Below, in pieces: positions 36,540 through 37,495 of a stretch of 37,495 bases of DNA. A program made the position numbers and the translations under genes. The notes under the pieces were generated by a model. It searched no databases. It had not been told where the DNA came from and saw nothing but the letters and a program-made list of their open reading frames with translations. Source of the stretch: Azospirillum isscasi (GTDB lineage Bacteria; Pseudomonadota; Alphaproteobacteria; Azospirillales; Azospirillaceae); assembly GCF_030849505.1 (NCBI RefSeq), contig NZ_JAUJFI010000045.1:1-37495 (forward strand). Reading direction: 5' to 3'. Positions within the stretch are counted from its first letter, which is position 1, and each line of letters starts with the position of its first letter.

Positions 36540-36860
36540 GAGTATGATCGTTGCCTAGAAAATAATTATAGAAAAGTCAAAAAATGACGCATGCGCTCAT
36601 GTTCTGCGCCGATAAATATATTTATCAGTCATGGAATGAATGGGTTATTCTTTAATTATACAAAAACATTTAGCGAGAAGGAATTGAGTGATCATGCATA
36701 TCACCAATAAAATTTATACTATGTTGTAATTTTCAGTATATTTTGGAATAGCGCATAGCTCATCTCTTGCAATTACAGTTCGGCGAGAATGCAAAGAAAC
36801 ATACTCATAAAGTCTGAAATTACAATTAAAGGCGGTCTTGCCGAATGCAGTCCAAAATGG
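36540..36860. other. AT-rich non-coding island
   Basis: A stretch conspicuously richer in A and T than the rest of the window, with no convincing gene. It contains GATAAATATATTTATC, a perfect 16-bp palindrome at 36611-36626, and an 11-codon frame at 36694 (MHITNKIYTML) behind GAAGGA that I do not consider established. Its position beside IS66 fragments and the end of a glycan cluster suggests foreign DNA. Confidence 0.6.
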
Positions 36861-36899
36861 ACCGCATAATCGCATGAGGCGTAGATTGATAAGGATACA

Positions 36900-36927
36900 C
36901 AGCCTGTTACAGGAAAGGCGCAGGCTG
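36900..36927 (-). terminator. Hairpin after the small membrane protein gene
   Basis: CAGCCTG (36900-36906) and CAGGCTG (36921-36927) form a perfect 7-bp stem with a 14-nt loop, immediately downstream (minus strand) of the small-protein stop codon and followed by TGTATCCTTATC. It is a plausible intrinsic terminator and supports the small gene being real. Confidence 0.5.
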
Positions 36928-37095
36928 CTATCTGGTGTTGACCGTGAGTACCTCCGGCCAACCGAACCACCACTCGATGCAGGCAAGGGCAAGGCTGGCT
37001 CCTACAACGATGGCCCATAGAACGACCTCTGATTTCGTTGGCCATCTGCGGGCATATTGCCAGAGCAGGATCAAAATTCTGGTGAACGGATCCAT
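36928..37095 (-). CDS. Small single-pass membrane protein, unknown function
   Basis: A 55-residue frame starting at ATG 37095 with GGAAG about 8 bp upstream. It begins MDPFTRILILLWQYARRWPT, a basic amphipathic stretch, followed by a hydrophobic segment (VVLWAIVVGASLALACIEWW) that should cross the membrane once, and a short tail. The positive cluster before the helix predicts a cytoplasmic N-terminus. I do not recognise a function. A longer in-frame reading from 37389 runs through the 12-bp tandem repeats and the IS66 fragment and is not credible. A hairpin follows the stop codon directly. Confidence 0.6.
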   Translation of the reverse strand: MDPFTRILILLWQYARRWPTKSEVVLWAIVVGASLALACIEWWFGWPEVLTVNTR

Positions 37096-37243
37096 GGGGA
37101 ACTTCCGTCGATGACAAACGGGCCCCGTTCCCGCCTTGCCTTGGCCGGCGTGGAAACGTACGCATCCGGTGAGTGACGCGGATACGGATCGAAGGTACCC
37201 CTCCGCCGAGGGCCGCCTTGTGACCGAGCGGGGAAGCTGAATC

Positions 37244-37420
37244 ATGGGGCCTGTCCCTATGGCTATCCCTATGGCAGTCCCTATGACTATCCAACGCGTC
37301 GAGGTGATCACGGGCCTGGAGCGGCGGCGGCAGTTCAGCGACGAGGAGAAGCTGCGGCTGGTCGAAGAGGCGTTCCAGCCGGGCGTCAAGGCGACTGAAA
37401 TCGCCCGGCGCCTGGGCGGT
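37244..37420 (+). pseudogene. IS66-family orfA (tnpA) fragment, interrupted by another IS
   Basis: The frame encodes the N-terminal part of an IS66-type orfA: QRVEVITGLERRRQFSDEEK then LRLVEEAFQPGVKATEIARR, a helix-turn-helix protein usually of about 100-140 residues. After ARRLG the match stops at 37419, where a different IS terminus begins; the frame then ends artificially at 37465. Three tandem 12-bp repeats (37254-37289) create additional in-frame ATGs at 37259, 37271 and 37283 besides 37244. The ATG at 37283 best matches typical orfA N-termini. The upstream inverted repeat of this first element was not found. Confidence 0.75.
37254..37289. repeat. Three tandem 12-bp repeats
   Basis: TCCCTATGGCTA, TCCCTATGGCAG and TCCCTATGACTA follow one another at 37254, 37266 and 37278. 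The period is a multiple of three, so each copy adds an in-frame ATG to the orfA reading frame. They probably arose by slippage. Confidence 0.85.
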
Positions 37421-37495
37421 AAGCGGTGTTTTCAGGCCACGGCGGTTTCGGCCTGCCGAGCATAGCTCCAGGGCAGCAGTTCATCGAGCTTGGTG
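37419..37495 (-). mobile_element. Terminus of an IS66-family element (continues beyond window)
   Basis: The sequence starting GTAAGCGGTG at 37419 matches the GTAA-type end of IS66-family inverted repeats. It interrupts the orfA frame of another IS66-like element. Within it, on the minus strand, is the end of a TnpC-type transposase. This is a nested insertion; the other end and the 8-bp target duplication lie outside the window. Confidence 0.7.
37432..37495 (-). CDS. IS66-family transposase TnpC, C-terminal end (partial)
   Basis: The minus-strand frame reads TKLDELLPWSYARQAETAVA and stops at TGA (37432-37434), 13 bp inside the IS terminus. The (R/K)LDELLPW motif is characteristic of the extreme C-terminus of IS66 transposases. 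Only 20 full codons are visible; the gene continues past the window end. Confidence 0.75.
   Translation of the reverse strand, partial: TKLDELLPWSYARQAETAVA

Noticed and set aside
36714..36992. 92-codon minus-strand frame across the AT-rich island
   Set aside because: It crosses the hairpin and the small-protein gene in a different frame and has a non-protein-like composition.

Overview
The window is very GC-rich, densely coded alphaproteobacterial DNA with ATGA/TGATG start-stop overlaps. It most resembles Azospirillum or a close Rhodospirillales relative. That is an inference from style and gene content; no rRNA or other taxonomic marker is present. No tRNA, rRNA or CRISPR array was seen.

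Layout. 1-690: 5' part of a lipoprotein lytic transglycosylase (-), cut by the window edge. 1003-6002: TetR regulator, RND membrane fusion protein and RND pump, behind a palindromic operator. 6004-7775: TauE/SafE-type permease (-) divergent from a LysR regulator (+). 7805-7935: palindromic intergenic repeat. 7938-12241: a second RND pump and adaptor (-). 12512-14489: hybrid histidine kinase/response regulator pair (-) whose kinase has an ETR1-type ethylene-binding membrane domain. 14649-17633: prfC and asd (-); asd is preceded by a Thr-rich leader peptide and attenuator-like structures. 17722-20220: glgP (-). 20477-23178: GNAT/C39-peptidase fusion and RimK-like ATP-grasp ligase (+), an uncharacterised peptide-modification pair. 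23614-36387: a surface-polysaccharide cluster (+). 36388-37495: AT-rich non-coding DNA, a small membrane protein gene and two nested IS66-family fragments.

The most unusual part is 30425-34648. Two genes encode the alpha and beta E1 subunits of a 2-oxoacid dehydrogenase. The next gene, translationally coupled, encodes a lipoyl domain and a peripheral-subunit-binding-like segment fused to a PglD/NeuD/VioB-type left-handed beta-helix acyltransferase in place of the normal E2 catalytic domain. A sugar aminotransferase of the DegT/VioA type follows. The simplest reading is that the 2-oxoacid dehydrogenase machinery has been recruited to acylate an amino sugar: E1 decarboxylates a 2-oxo acid, the lipoyl arm carries the acyl group, and the sugar acyltransferase domain receives it. 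This would replace or supplement acyl-CoA as donor. The flanking nucleotide-sugar dehydrogenase, giant glycosyltransferase and two methyltransferases fit a decorated exopolysaccharide, O-antigen or flagellar glycan.

Other parts worth checking are the threonine-type attenuator ahead of asd, the ethylene-receptor-like kinase with all the key ligand residues aligned, and the RLAN ATP-grasp/GNAT-C39 pair.
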